Program-made: the position numbers and the translations under genes | Origin: an uncultured Roseobacter sp. | GTDB lineage: Bacteria > Pseudomonadota > Alphaproteobacteria > Rhodobacterales > Rhodobacteraceae | Assembly (NCBI RefSeq): GCF_947495025.1 | Contig: NZ_CANLXG010000003.1 | Span: 558,001 to 622,000, forward strand | Length of the DNA: 64,000 nucleotides | Reading direction: 5' to 3' | Notes under the pieces: generated by a model | Databases searched by the model: none | The model's input: only the letters and a program-made list of their open reading frames with translations | What the model was told of the DNA's origin: nothing | Part shown: positions 47,701 through 55,506 of the stretch, piece by piece | How positions within the stretch are numbered: position 1 is the stretch's first letter | Layout: each line of letters starts with the position of its first letter

Positions 47701-48914
47701 TTCGACGGATCAGGATCAGAAGGACCTGTTGCCGTTATACCGGCCGTGTTCACTGGATTACCGACGGACACAACCGTCGTATTGATCGCAATCGTTGGCA
47801 GCGCCACGTCCGCCCCCGGCCCCGAACCGCCAACCAGCGTGCAGGTCACCTGCTGGCCGCTGATGGTACAGTCCCACCCACTGGCAGGGACGACACTGTC
47901 GATTGAGTAGTTCGATGGCACAACATCGATAACGGTCAGTCCGGTCGGGTTGTCGCCGGTGTAGGATGGCGCCAGCGTGAAGACAGCGGTGTCACCGACA
48001 AGCAGCGAACCGGACGGGCTGCGGCTTTTGTTCATCGCCAGATCGCTGCCGCCGGTAATTGTGGTGTCCAGGCTGTCAGTCCCGTTGGCGGTGTCAGGAT
48101 CCGGGATGGAGGCACCGGTGATACTCGCGACAGGCGTCACGGTCGATGACGCCGCCGCGCTGATCTGTCCGTCAAAACTCAGCTGAGCGGTACCGCCCAC
48201 TGCAACCGGCCCCGGTATGGTACAGGTGTATGTGCTGCCGCCAAGTGTGCAGCCGGGTGGCGGAGATATGTTGATGAGGCCTGTAGGTATCGGAAAATCA
48301 ACGACAATATCCGACACTGCGTCCGGGCCATCATTTGTCACCACCAGGTCATAGGTCACCGTGCTGCCCGACGCGGCCGTGGCTGGCCCCTGGACATCAA
48401 TGCGCGTATCAGCGCCCTGCGTTACAGTGGTCGTTTCAGACACAGTATTGTTGACAGGGTCGGTATCACCGGCGTCAGGAACGCTGGCTGTCAGTACAAC
48501 AGAACCCTGCTGAGCCACTTCGAGATCCAGCAGGAGACTGACGGTTCCACCGTTCGCAGGGATCGCCGGAACATCGCAGGTTACGGTAGTGCCGCCCGCT
48601 GCAGGCAGCGGCGCGCACCCCGTGATCGTCCCTGACGCCGCAAGCAGCTGCGTTGTGAGCGGAACCTCGATGTCCAGTGTGGTTACCGGCGCATCTGCCG
48701 GGCCAAATCCGTTGTTGGTGACTGTCAGATTGTATTGCGCTGTGCTGCCGGCAGACGTCGGATCGAACCCGGTATCATCAAGGTTCAGCAGCCAGTCGAC
48801 ATTCTGGGCCCGCGCAGAGGCAGTGAAGACCAGAAAGGTAAGAAGAACCAGACTGATACAAAAGGTGAAGAACTTCCTCCGCAGGGAGGTATACTCGATA
48901 AAGCCTGTTGACAT
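41778..48914 (-). CDS. Giant DUF11-repeat surface protein, 2378 aa
   Basis: Secreted protein with a signal peptide (FFTFCISLVLLTFLVFTASA, ending near ARAQ). About fourteen DUF11-type beta-sandwich repeats follow, each with a signature such as VGDTAVFTL, VTNTGNVTLNNITLTDTLPG or VRNLGPSAAENVVVTDLLPP. They are interrupted by an SdrD B-like domain near 1115-1185 (GNVFRDFDSNAAINGIDSGV) and a different beta module near 1786-1860. A second SdrD-like module (GKVFDDRNRDGYQNP) lies near 2165. The last 90 residues are an alpha/beta, Arg-rich segment (MRLVERHIRKAWRDIGQVKL) that is distantly OmpA-like. The architecture is that of a long stalk, probably a cell-surface adhesin or matrix protein. The stop overlaps the start region of the barrel gene. 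Confidence 0.9.
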   Translation of the reverse strand: MSTGFIEYTSLRRKFFTFCISLVLLTFLVFTASARAQNVDWLLNLDDTGFDPTSAGSTAQYNLTVTNNGFGPADAPVTTLDIEVPLTTQLLAASGTITGCAPLPAAGGTTVTCDVPAIPANGGTVSLLLDLEVAQQGSVVLTASVPDAGDTDPVNNTVSETTTVTQGADTRIDVQGPATAASGSTVTYDLVVTNDGPDAVSDIVVDFPIPTGLINISPPPGCTLGGSTYTCTIPGPVAVGGTAQLSFDGQISAAASSTVTPVASITGASIPDPDTANGTDSLDTTITGGSDLAMNKSRSPSGSLLVGDTAVFTLAPSYTGDNPTGLTVIDVVPSNYSIDSVVPASGWDCTISGQQVTCTLVGGSGPGADVALPTIAINTTVVSVGNPVNTAGITATGPSDPDPSNNSDSDGGATIQEPTVDLAAIKTGPTPSLVVVGNPYDFEISARNEGTADFFGTVVLTDNLPAGLQLTGFSLNGWTCTPAPVVTGPAAITCQRVYTAGSPLAAGATTPAVTLQTTVTQTGSISNSVTVSSPDPNIADLNPGNDTTSTSVSGSTPGASADIAVAKTSSAAPVAGQTQTFTFVISNAGPQTATNVTFTDTLTNLVNNVSGGVGNGLVSVSAPGASCASPSAGGRSIALTCTGLTVPVCSGAGCPTFVVEVTPGGDGGARSNTAEVISEDIADPDLTNNESTVGFTVDPRTDMTITKVASPSPVGAGQNLTYVLTAQNENNGLSAADDVEVTDTLPPDVTFISASPSAGACSTTPTPNTTTLAGSNNLIECQLGTIANGAQRTVTVIVRPNLATRGSSIDNDASVSTSTTETDTGNNDAVATVAVNDPNLDLLVNKSESVDPVAVGDDTVYTVLVRNLGPSAAENVVVTDLLPPTGLNYQSHTISTGGTCPTAPSPGDLNGTLICNFAILPAGDTGTITVTARGVSKGTVGNQVSVTSDEVAGGFDNNTANNSQTENTTVRTRADVEVTSKVATPATVDLLDDFVFVITVRNNAGAGLAEADDVIVRDSLPSNMRLTGAPTILVTAGTSTLSSCTGTAGGSAFECNLGTFSSGAEAQITVPVEVTSVASLPEAVSNTATIETSSLDVTPGNNTNSGSVTVSSSSLSGNVFRDFDSNAAINGIDSGVGGVPLTLTGTDFDGNTVTRTVTTAADGSYSFDFLPAGTYSITRGATGEDFLTDGTSSAGSAGGTTASPTQTTGISLPAGTAATGYLFPVIPQARIGIAKAVQSGPTANADGSFSVTFRLLVDNLSLEALNNIVVTDPLAGAAPRFGIFSALGSPASDPLARGNYTVLAAPSGTCGGLQPGFNGSGAQTVATGFTLPAGSTCTIDVSLRVQPTVPQPPVLASGGSYENQAAVTGEGATSGQTSATNPLLSDSSDNGTSADPNGNGDATEAGENDPTPVAPAFAPGIALIKTADTSALSSPPVAGETITYNFEVTNTGDVTLSNITITDPLPGIVLSGGPIPSLLPGANDTGTFTATYVLTQDDLDRTEVENQATVSGTDPFDQVVTDPSGTNNGNDTPLVTPLASDPALALVKIDDDSGIGTPTMIGDVILYSFEVTNTGNVTLNNITLTDTLPGVALSGGPIPSLAPGLTDTTTFTGSYSVVQADLDNGRVENSAVATGTPTAGPPPGTDISGTTISNDTPTVTLINQSAAITLVKSVDDSAFLTTAAVPGDTLTYSFEVTNTGLETLNNITISDPLPGLSITPGPIVSLAPGAVDNTTFVGTYTITPADITAGQIDNIATVTGNYTDGFGVPQTTTDDDDATAVLVPIDAVSEVFPPFTGDGGTTTSILASDTVRNQPATLTNVNLSVVSEDPGVTLDPATGLITLAPGNPAGTYDVTYEICDALNPTICDTAVETVTQGLLPAIETTKTQTVLDNGDGVTGVGDTISYTILVENTGNTVLENVALVDTLSTLAGRTVPLGTGPVFDSASLGSVEGDLLIDEIATYTATYLLTVADVTDGGMSNTVTASGLTVIPAGVPGTPTTIDDVSDDGIDTDGNTTDDPTQLSIAPSLAATGLTLEKTTPLGVVTRGAVVPYTITIRNENPVVGGSFNIVDVLPPGLLYLPDSATLNGSPFTATVIGRTVTWIGVPVPPFTTVNLTLRGRVTDGAGPGELVNTASVRNPTTGALIPPFATATIRIMPEAVFDCGDVIGKVFDDRNRDGYQNPAGSTPQSSDTLADTGRREGEPGLPDVRLVGVDGTTIITDQYGRYHVPCAMLPEDRGSNFILKLDTRTLPTGFRMTTENPRVVRLTPGKLTEMNFGAALTRLVRVDLNMAGFEVTENGRLALSAPLANGLDGMLQQIADTPVHLRIAFHLPQSADRVQERAARTRMRLVERHIRKAWRDIGQVKLTIERTLVRRSQ
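43660..44620 (-). repeat. Three tandem, closely related DUF11 repeat units inside the giant gene
   Basis: Three consecutive units of roughly 330-400 bases share near-identical blocks at equal spacing, encoding FEVTNTG..TL.NIT..DPLPG and GPIPSLAPG-like segments. This is the best conserved part of the array at DNA level and suggests recent duplication or recombination. Confidence 0.6.
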
Positions 48915-49583
48915 TGCTATCTCTTCGGAAGCTGTGTTTTCGCGAGAACTAGCAAAATCGATCCGCCAAGTCTCATATCCGGGAACAACGGCTTACATTT
49001 TTTTTGATCATATCCGTTCCGCCCGCACCGCCCGTGATTTTTTTGTCACAAAATGACCGGGTTCGGCGACCCGGTCCCCTGCTGCAGCACTTTGGCGTGC
49101 GATTGCTCCTGCAGTGATTTTCGGTGCAGCTGGGCCTGTTACCACCGTCCGGCAGTCCCCCGATACGTTCCTGCGCACTGCAGCATTGCAGGCAGGCAGG
49201 AATACCGGCTCAAAAAGACCGGGTGGCACCAACAGGGCCGGCTTCATCGCCCGCCCGGTCACAGCGAATTTTGGCGATCTGCCGGCAGTCTTCAGGACGC
49301 TGCGTCCGGTTGCCTGGATGGAATTTGTTGCGACAAAGCCGATGCATGCCATTGAGCAGCCGTGCAGCAGGCAGATCCGCAACAGCGCTGTGATATGCAC
49401 ATCTGATGAGGGCGCCGCTGTGCGCGGCTGCCGGCCCTCTTTGCCTGCAGGTTTTCGCAATACCGCTCCTGACGCGTACAGGCCGCGCCTATCGCTTCAG
49501 CCAGACGAAGAGCGCGTCGAAAGCCCGGAGTATGTAAAACGCTTTCATGCGCCTGCCCGGTCAGACTGCCAATCAGTCTCCGC
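48915..49583. other. Spacer without a gene
   Basis: Upstream region of the DUF11 gene, with an AT-rich stretch near 48990-49050 that may hold its promoter. The remainder (49060-49580) is GC-rich degenerate spacer with no coding signature. Confidence 0.5.
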
Positions 49584-50261
49584 TCAGGCGTCGGGTTGTG
49601 CAGGTTCTTCGGCAGCTTCCACCGGAATTTCCTCGAACTTCAGGCGGGTCGGGATTTTCATACCCAGTTCAGCAGCCTGTGGTTCGTCATCCAGCATTTC
49701 ACACATACCGTCCCTCTTCACCAGAAAGTGGGACCAGAACACAGCATCCGAGTAAAAAACCGATGCCTCGACATGGAACCCATCATCGCCTTCCTTAACG
49801 AGCTTTGCGGGTTTCAGAAATTCCGCATATTTCCCTTTGGGCCAACCGGGCGGAAGAATACTCTCACTGTCCGATCCGACCAGACCGAACATACCTTCAT
49901 CACCGTGCACAAAAGTACAGAAATAACCGAGGTACGAGATTACATTCTCGCTGTTCAGCTGGATGCCAACCTTGGCGTTGGTCGCATGAATAGGCCCAGA
50001 GCTGCCGTCAAGTCGGGTCAGTCTGTTTGTAGCACTGTTCAGCACCCACGCGCCCATGACATCGCCCCAGTCGGGGGACTGCATCGTAATAAGTTCGCAG
50101 TCTTTGAGCCAGTCCAGCATTTTTGACTGAATAATGCCACCATCCGGATCAAAAACGCCCTTGTCATCAATCCAGCCTGTTCTGCGCGCAAAGCGATCGG
50201 CTTCATCCGCTGAATATCTTCTGAAAGGTGATTCAAACATCGGGACTTCAAATGGCGTCAT
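49584..50261 (-). CDS. Unrecognised 225-aa partner of the STAND-like NTPase
   Basis: I do not recognise the family. It has no signal peptide or membrane helix. The central part contains SYLGYFCTFVHGDEGMFGLV (about residues 107-126), followed by an acidic C-terminus ending EEIPVEAAEEPAQPDA. Its ATG overlaps the stop of the 1372-residue NTPase gene (ATGA at 50258-50261) with GAGGAT upstream, so the two are translationally coupled and probably act together. It could be an effector, chaperone or regulatory subunit of the NTPase; the sequence gives no catalytic motif to choose between these. Confidence 0.82.
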   Translation of the reverse strand: MTPFEVPMFESPFRRYSADEADRFARRTGWIDDKGVFDPDGGIIQSKMLDWLKDCELITMQSPDWGDVMGAWVLNSATNRLTRLDGSSGPIHATNAKVGIQLNSENVISYLGYFCTFVHGDEGMFGLVGSDSESILPPGWPKGKYAEFLKPAKLVKEGDDGFHVEASVFYSDAVFWSHFLVKRDGMCEMLDDEPQAAELGMKIPTRLKFEEIPVEAAEEPAQPDA

Positions 50262-53200
50262 TGGACAATCCTCTGGCCTTCGTATTTCTTTTCAATAGCG
50301 GCAAAATCAGCCTGTGACGCATCCGGGGCCAGTTCGGAAGGACGCCTTCCGAACGCGTCGAGCGGGACAGAGCCTGACATCCCGAAAAGAACTTCTGCGA
50401 ATATGGCTTCTTCGTTGCGAATGGCCAGACGGTGCAGAAATGGCGCGATCTCACCATCCTTGCCGCCCATTTCAATCAGCCTGGCAAATTCTCCGGTTTC
50501 CGGATCATCCAGAAACCGCAGGACCAGTTCATGCAGCGCAGTCCGGTCGATACCAATGAACAGATCCTTCAACGGGGCTTTGACCTGGTCTGCCCAGTTT
50601 GTCTCGTCAGAACCCTTTTTGTAGGCAGTCAGGATACGCAGGGCCGCCTGGAGGCTGAAGAGCGCGGGGTCCATGACACCCGGCAGAATTTTCTTGCGCA
50701 GGGCATGCGACAGTACACCCGGTTCAGCATTCTGCAAAAGCAACTGCGCGCCAGTACGGCCATCCTCGAAAAGGAAATCGAGAATGTCCGGCCTTTTGCT
50801 CAGTGCCGCGCGCGCGACCCGCTGCCGTTTGCTGCACGCAAAACTGAGCAGAACAGGTGGCGGAACACCTTCGAGGTTTCCTTCAAGAATGAACTTGTTT
50901 TCAATGATCCTCCGCGCGGCCGGAATGTACTGTGTGAACTCCAGCGCCCTTTGCAGCGGCAGTTTACGAATGCGGTCATTATTCAGGAGCAGATTAAGGC
51001 ATTCGATAACCCTGTCCTGCACGGAGCCGGACGTTGACGGCACGTTGTGCTTATGGAGCAGCGCTTCTACAAGGTTCATTCCATCTGAACTGTGCGCCGC
51101 GTCCGTCGGATCCGGACAGTGCTCCAGCAGCACCGCCATTGCTTTGGGCGCGGCCAGTGCAGCCGCAAGCGCCAGCGGAGACAGTGATATCCTGTCGTCG
51201 GAGAGCTGTGCGCCGGTCAGAAGCAGCGTCCTGTCACCGTCGTCCAGATGTTCGCTTTCCAGAATGGTCCGGACAGATACGCCGTGATCACCATGTACCG
51301 CTCTGTCGATACACGTATTGCCGCTGGCATCTCTCTCAGCCACGCCACCAAACGGCATCAGCATTTCGATGTGTTCCACCCGGCCCGCAGCCGCAGCGAT
51401 CTGCAGAGGCGTTATTGCATAGACCTCGTCCGAGGCCGGCAGCGGGGCTTCAAACTTCTGCACCAGATACTCCAGCGGGCCAGTCTGAGTGCTTCTTGCC
51501 GCTTCATGAGCAGCAGTGAACCCACTCGGTCCGATAACCGGATTGGTTGTGCCGTAGAGCGGCAGCAGTTTCTGAACGATACCAACCTGACCGGCCTGGA
51601 TTGCGCCCGCCACCGGATGCCATCCGGCTTTATCTTCCTGATTAAACCTCGCGCCATGCTTCAGAAGCACTTCGACTGCTGGCTCACTTGCCCAGGATGC
51701 GCTCATCAGAGGCGTGCTGCCTTTGGGCCTGTAGGAACGGTTCACGACATCTTCCCGTGGGGCAAACGAGGAACGCAGACGCTGCATCAGGCTTTTCGGG
51801 CGCAGTCGGTCCAGCCATTTATCGATCAGATCCGCCTGGCCATAAATTGCAGCAATCTTCAGCGGGCTGAGTTCCTGTTCCTCGACTTCAAAGACTTCCG
51901 TCCCATCCGTTTCAGACGCGAGAATCTCAAAGCAGAAATCAATGGTGCTCTGATCCTCTTCTTTCAGATCGCCCAGATTGCGGATGCCCCAGACAGACTG
52001 CATGCCATCCAGAACATACAGGGCATCAACGACCAGATCCTTTGCTGCGGCCGCGGTCCGCTTTTCCAGCTCAGACCTGTCTCTGGACAGGCTTTCCAGA
52101 CGCCTGCGCCGGTCGAACTGTTCAGACCTGGACGCAAACCAAAGCCGCCCGGGCAGCCAGTTATCGATGACAGCCTGATGTACCAGACGCACCCCGTTCT
52201 CACCGACCGGCTCGAGCAGCCTGCGCGACAGGTGAGAGTTTATGAGCCGCTGAATTGAATCGACTGAGCTGTTCCCGGGCATATCAATCAGGCGTTTGTT
52301 GGCAGAGCCATCAAATTTCACAAGGCCGCTGTAAAACCGCCCGAGCGAAAGAAGTGCTTCCTCTGAGAGTTCTTTGGGGTTTTCTTCAACCCCGGGCATT
52401 GTTCTGGCGAAATCTTCAACAAGGGCACCCAGAAAAGAGGTGCTGTCGAACCCCGCCGGCGTGTTGCAGTGCGCGACCAGCGCTTTGATCTGAGAATTCT
52501 GAGCAGACAAACGGGAGATATGGTCTCTGAAGCTGTCAAAATCAGTAACTCTGAATTTTCCGAGCCCGGCCAGTTCTGATGCCAGCTCCGGGCTGGCTTC
52601 CTTCCAGGCATCCTGTACCAGGTCAGAGACAAGGTTCTGCAGATCAAACTGCAGCCCGCGTGCAACGATATCCTGCGGTTCTATCAGCTTTGTCGACGTG
52701 TCGAAAACGCCGGTGATCCCGTCATCGCCCGGTGCGACGATGCGGTCCCTGAAGCTCGAGAACAGGCGGTGCATCCACAAAGACAACAATGGCAGGAACG
52801 ATGCCTGGGACTGGCCCGCGGAGCTCTGCACCTTTTGCTTTTCAAACCCCTCAACCATGCTCTGAAGGGCTTCGGCAACAGAAATGTCCAGCGGCAGTCC
52901 TTTGTCCCTTGCTACATGCAGAACAAAATGTCTGACGGTGCCGACCTCGAACCCGACATGCTCAGAGTCCCACAGAAGAACACCGTCCTTTCTGAGACCC
53001 ATCTCTTCCAGCCGGTCCTTTCTCTGCGTCTCGAGCGTCGCGGCAACCCAGATGCCGGGTCCCTGCGCAATGCGTCCGATAAACCGCAGTAACTGCCACC
53101 ATGAACCCGGCCGGCTTTTCTCTTCCTCCCCTTCGAGCGATGCGTAGTCCAGAATCTCCTCAAACTGGTCGACACCAAGGACCAGTTTGTGCCCACCTGC

Positions 53201-54376
53201 GACGAGCGTATCCAACAGGCCGGATGCTGCTGCATCCAGCTGTTGATCGGTTGAACCCGCAGGCACCCTGCGGAGCTTCTGAAGACCGGCAACACCCCGT
53301 TCTTCGAGCACGTCGAGCAAAAAGCCATAGAATTTGCGGAGCGGCGTTTTTTCTGTCCGCGGTGAAAAATCGGTGGGCCTTACGGCAACCGCGACCGCTT
53401 TTGCAAGCTGACCCTTCAGCTCCCCCAGCAGACCCTTCTGCAGAAGCGACGACTTGCCACAACCGCTCGGCCCGGTCAGAAGCAGCACGCGACCGGCCTC
53501 ACCATCACCGGTGAATCGCTCGTGAAGGACCTGCCGCTTCTCCCAGCGGTCGGGCAGTTTCATAATGTCGTCGAGCGAGAAATGACTGAGGTCAGGTTTG
53601 AACGCCTGCTCGCCGTGTTCGGCAACAGCACGGCGGCGCAGGCTTTCCTCTGCAACAACTCCAAAGGCGGCGGCCATTTCCTCTTCTGTATCATACCGAT
53701 GCGGTTCAAGCTGAACTGCTGACCGCATAAGCGCCTGAAACAGATTGATGATACCATGCGTCTGCTGTTTGTACTCGCGCTCTGCGCGGTCTCTTTCCTC
53801 CGAACCACTGTTGCCTTCAAGGGAACGTTCCAGCCGGCCCCCGTTAAAACAGATATCGCCCAGTTTCGTCTCCGGTCTTAAAGGCTTGTCAGCAACATAA
53901 CCCACTTTCAGCCTCAGTTTGCGGTCCCGGCGTTCGACCCCCAGGGCAACAAACATTTCGTATACTGTCCCTGTCAGTGGAAATTTCCCGGCATCCAGCG
54001 CAGCCTTACGGTCGGCCTGATCATCGGGCCATGGATGGGTCAGACCATACGCTTCCCACTCCTCAAGAATACCTGCCGCGTCGGGCGGCGGGTTCAGACC
54101 GAGGCTCTGACCAATTCGTTCGCCAAACATGACAAACGTCAGCTCAATCCGCCCGTCAAGAAGCTCGTTGATCTGGTTCTGAATTGTCTCGCTGCTTCTC
54201 AGTGACAGTCCGTCTCTGGTGCTTTCCTTCCACAGAAAGGACTCAACCTCTATGCGAAGATTTGTGGCAATGCGCGAAATCCGGGCGTCCAGCATTTCCC
54301 GTGCAGTGTTGACATCATTGGAAGACGAAATGAGTACTGCCGGTGGCGCAGCATCCTGATAACCGCTGGTACGCAA
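50258..54376 (-). CDS. STAND-like (nSTAND1-type) P-loop NTPase with C-terminal ankyrin-like repeats, 1372 aa
   Basis: Residues about 10-130 form an alpha/beta N-terminal domain starting PPAVLISSSNDVNTAREMLD, resembling DUF4062/TIR-like domains often fused to STAND proteins. The NTPase domain has Walker [10 protein letters not shown] (302-310) and Walker B LVLGVDQFEEIL (398-409), the VDQFEE form typical of nSTAND1. A helical winged region follows (to about 830), then ankyrin-like repeats (STPLMSASWASEPAVEVLLKHGA, ITPLQIAAAAGRVEHIEMLM; about 835-1100) and a helical tail. The frame is preceded by an in-frame TAA four codons upstream, and the first ATG is codon 28, so the start is the TTG at 54376 behind AAGGA. 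It is likely a signal-sensing ATPase in a conflict or defence unit with the overlapping downstream gene. Confidence 0.87.
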   Translation of the reverse strand: MRTSGYQDAAPPAVLISSSNDVNTAREMLDARISRIATNLRIEVESFLWKESTRDGLSLRSSETIQNQINELLDGRIELTFVMFGERIGQSLGLNPPPDAAGILEEWEAYGLTHPWPDDQADRKAALDAGKFPLTGTVYEMFVALGVERRDRKLRLKVGYVADKPLRPETKLGDICFNGGRLERSLEGNSGSEERDRAEREYKQQTHGIINLFQALMRSAVQLEPHRYDTEEEMAAAFGVVAEESLRRRAVAEHGEQAFKPDLSHFSLDDIMKLPDRWEKRQVLHERFTGDGEAGRVLLLTGPSGCGKSSLLQKGLLGELKGQLAKAVAVAVRPTDFSPRTEKTPLRKFYGFLLDVLEERGVAGLQKLRRVPAGSTDQQLDAAASGLLDTLVAGGHKLVLGVDQFEEILDYASLEGEEEKSRPGSWWQLLRFIGRIAQGPGIWVAATLETQRKDRLEEMGLRKDGVLLWDSEHVGFEVGTVRHFVLHVARDKGLPLDISVAEALQSMVEGFEKQKVQSSAGQSQASFLPLLSLWMHRLFSSFRDRIVAPGDDGITGVFDTSTKLIEPQDIVARGLQFDLQNLVSDLVQDAWKEASPELASELAGLGKFRVTDFDSFRDHISRLSAQNSQIKALVAHCNTPAGFDSTSFLGALVEDFARTMPGVEENPKELSEEALLSLGRFYSGLVKFDGSANKRLIDMPGNSSVDSIQRLINSHLSRRLLEPVGENGVRLVHQAVIDNWLPGRLWFASRSEQFDRRRRLESLSRDRSELEKRTAAAAKDLVVDALYVLDGMQSVWGIRNLGDLKEEDQSTIDFCFEILASETDGTEVFEVEEQELSPLKIAAIYGQADLIDKWLDRLRPKSLMQRLRSSFAPREDVVNRSYRPKGSTPLMSASWASEPAVEVLLKHGARFNQEDKAGWHPVAGAIQAGQVGIVQKLLPLYGTTNPVIGPSGFTAAHEAARSTQTGPLEYLVQKFEAPLPASDEVYAITPLQIAAAAGRVEHIEMLMPFGGVAERDASGNTCIDRAVHGDHGVSVRTILESEHLDDGDRTLLLTGAQLSDDRISLSPLALAAALAAPKAMAVLLEHCPDPTDAAHSSDGMNLVEALLHKHNVPSTSGSVQDRVIECLNLLLNNDRIRKLPLQRALEFTQYIPAARRIIENKFILEGNLEGVPPPVLLSFACSKRQRVARAALSKRPDILDFLFEDGRTGAQLLLQNAEPGVLSHALRKKILPGVMDPALFSLQAALRILTAYKKGSDETNWADQVKAPLKDLFIGIDRTALHELVLRFLDDPETGEFARLIEMGGKDGEIAPFLHRLAIRNEEAIFAEVLFGMSGSVPLDAFGRRPSELAPDASQADFAAIEKKYEGQRIVQ

Positions 54377-54978
54377 AACTGATCCTTATTCCTGCTTTTC
54401 AAATTGCCTTTGGTGTAATGCGTCCAGTCTGCACAGTTATGGGCATGGCAAAAGTAAAAAGTTAACGGCGTCCGGCTTTTCTGAAATCTGCTCCGGAACC
54501 GCAGTGAATTTCATCAAAATCGCGTCGAGGATCTGCCGCAGGAAACCCGACCGTCTCTGTCAGTTCAGTCACCGGGCAAAAAGCGCTCTGACCTGAAAAC
54601 GGAGCATTCCGGCACTGTCTGATCCCTTGTACAAGCGGGGTTGCTGCTCTGACGAAGCAGAGTGCAGGATGCCGGTCTGGCCCCATCGGCGCACCGGGAG
54701 GCGGATGCGGGCCGCTTTCGTGTTTTTTGCACAACCCCTGCAGCCCCGGACAGTCGTCAGCGGCACCATACGCATAGCCTGGTGACCTGATCGACCAGCA
54801 TGGGGTTAACGCTGCGTCCCTTCCGGTGCCATTCGCCCGGTTTGTGCATCCCGCCTTTCGAACCTTGACCCCTGCCTCCGGTGGGCGCTTCTGAATGCCC
54901 GATGTCCGGAGAAAGTTGGATGTGTCGCCAAAACCGCGTAGAACAGTGCCTGAAAGACGAGCAGTGGAGTGTGTGCCA
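54377..54978. other. Spacer without a gene
   Basis: It separates the divergent STAND-like and cytochrome c genes. It is GC-rich degenerate sequence on the right and AT-richer near 54377-54470, where the NTPase promoter should lie. No coding signature or clear repeat was found. Confidence 0.5.
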
Positions 54979-55353
54979 ATGTTGAAATCTCAGGTTCTGG
55001 CAGTTTTCCTGATCATATCCGGCTTTGCCGCCCGGGCCGACGGGGATTCTTCTGACGCCGGAACCGTGAAAGCCGACGATCCGGTCATCATGGAGCAGGA
55101 CATCGATTTCGAGTCAGCAGAGAAGATCTTCCGTAAGTCCTGTCGTGCGTGTCACGGCAACAAGGCACAGGGTGCTGCAAGCTATCCGAAACTGTCCGAC
55201 AAAGAGCCGGAACACATCGCAGAGATGCTTGAAAGATACAGGGCCGGTGAGAAAATCGGCCCGAATTCTATCCTGATGATCCAACATGCCAAAAAGCTGT
55301 CTGATGAAGATATTGCGAACCTCGCAGTCTACGTCGCCACGGCGTTCGACTGA
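54979..55353 (+). CDS. Small c-type cytochrome, 124 aa
   Basis: Periplasmic class I cytochrome c: signal peptide MLKSQVLAVFLIISGFAARA, one haem site CRACH, and a downstream methionine (ILMIQHAKKLSDEDIANLAVYV) as likely axial ligand. The start ATG 54979 has GGAG upstream; the longer frame from 54895 would place the signal peptide internally. It is 153 bases upstream of the PQQ-type dehydrogenase and is a plausible electron acceptor for it. Confidence 0.88.
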   Translation: MLKSQVLAVFLIISGFAARADGDSSDAGTVKADDPVIMEQDIDFESAEKIFRKSCRACHGNKAQGAASYPKLSDKEPEHIAEMLERYRAGEKIGPNSILMIQHAKKLSDEDIANLAVYVATAFD

Positions 55354-55392
55354 TCTCTGAACAATCTCAGGCAGCTTTACCCTTGGTAAATT

Positions 55393-55409
55393 TCCCGTTG
55401 ACCGGGAAT
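55393..55409 (+). other. Small stem-loop between cytochrome and dehydrogenase genes
   Basis: TTCCCG-TTGAC-CGGGAA with partly pairing AATT flanks. There is no T-run; possibly an RNA processing element. Confidence 0.3.
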
Positions 55410-55506
55410 TATGCCGCGCCGTAGGATGGGTGCCTCGGGCTGCACGGTTTTCAAGAGTGAGTAATCACCCCCGGGTGGCGCGAGACAACATCCAAGGGAG
55501 GATACT

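Noticed and set aside
51248..52258. Plus-strand frame of 336 codons
   Set aside because: Antisense shadow inside the STAND-like gene, whose NTPase motifs and ankyrin-like repeats are clear.
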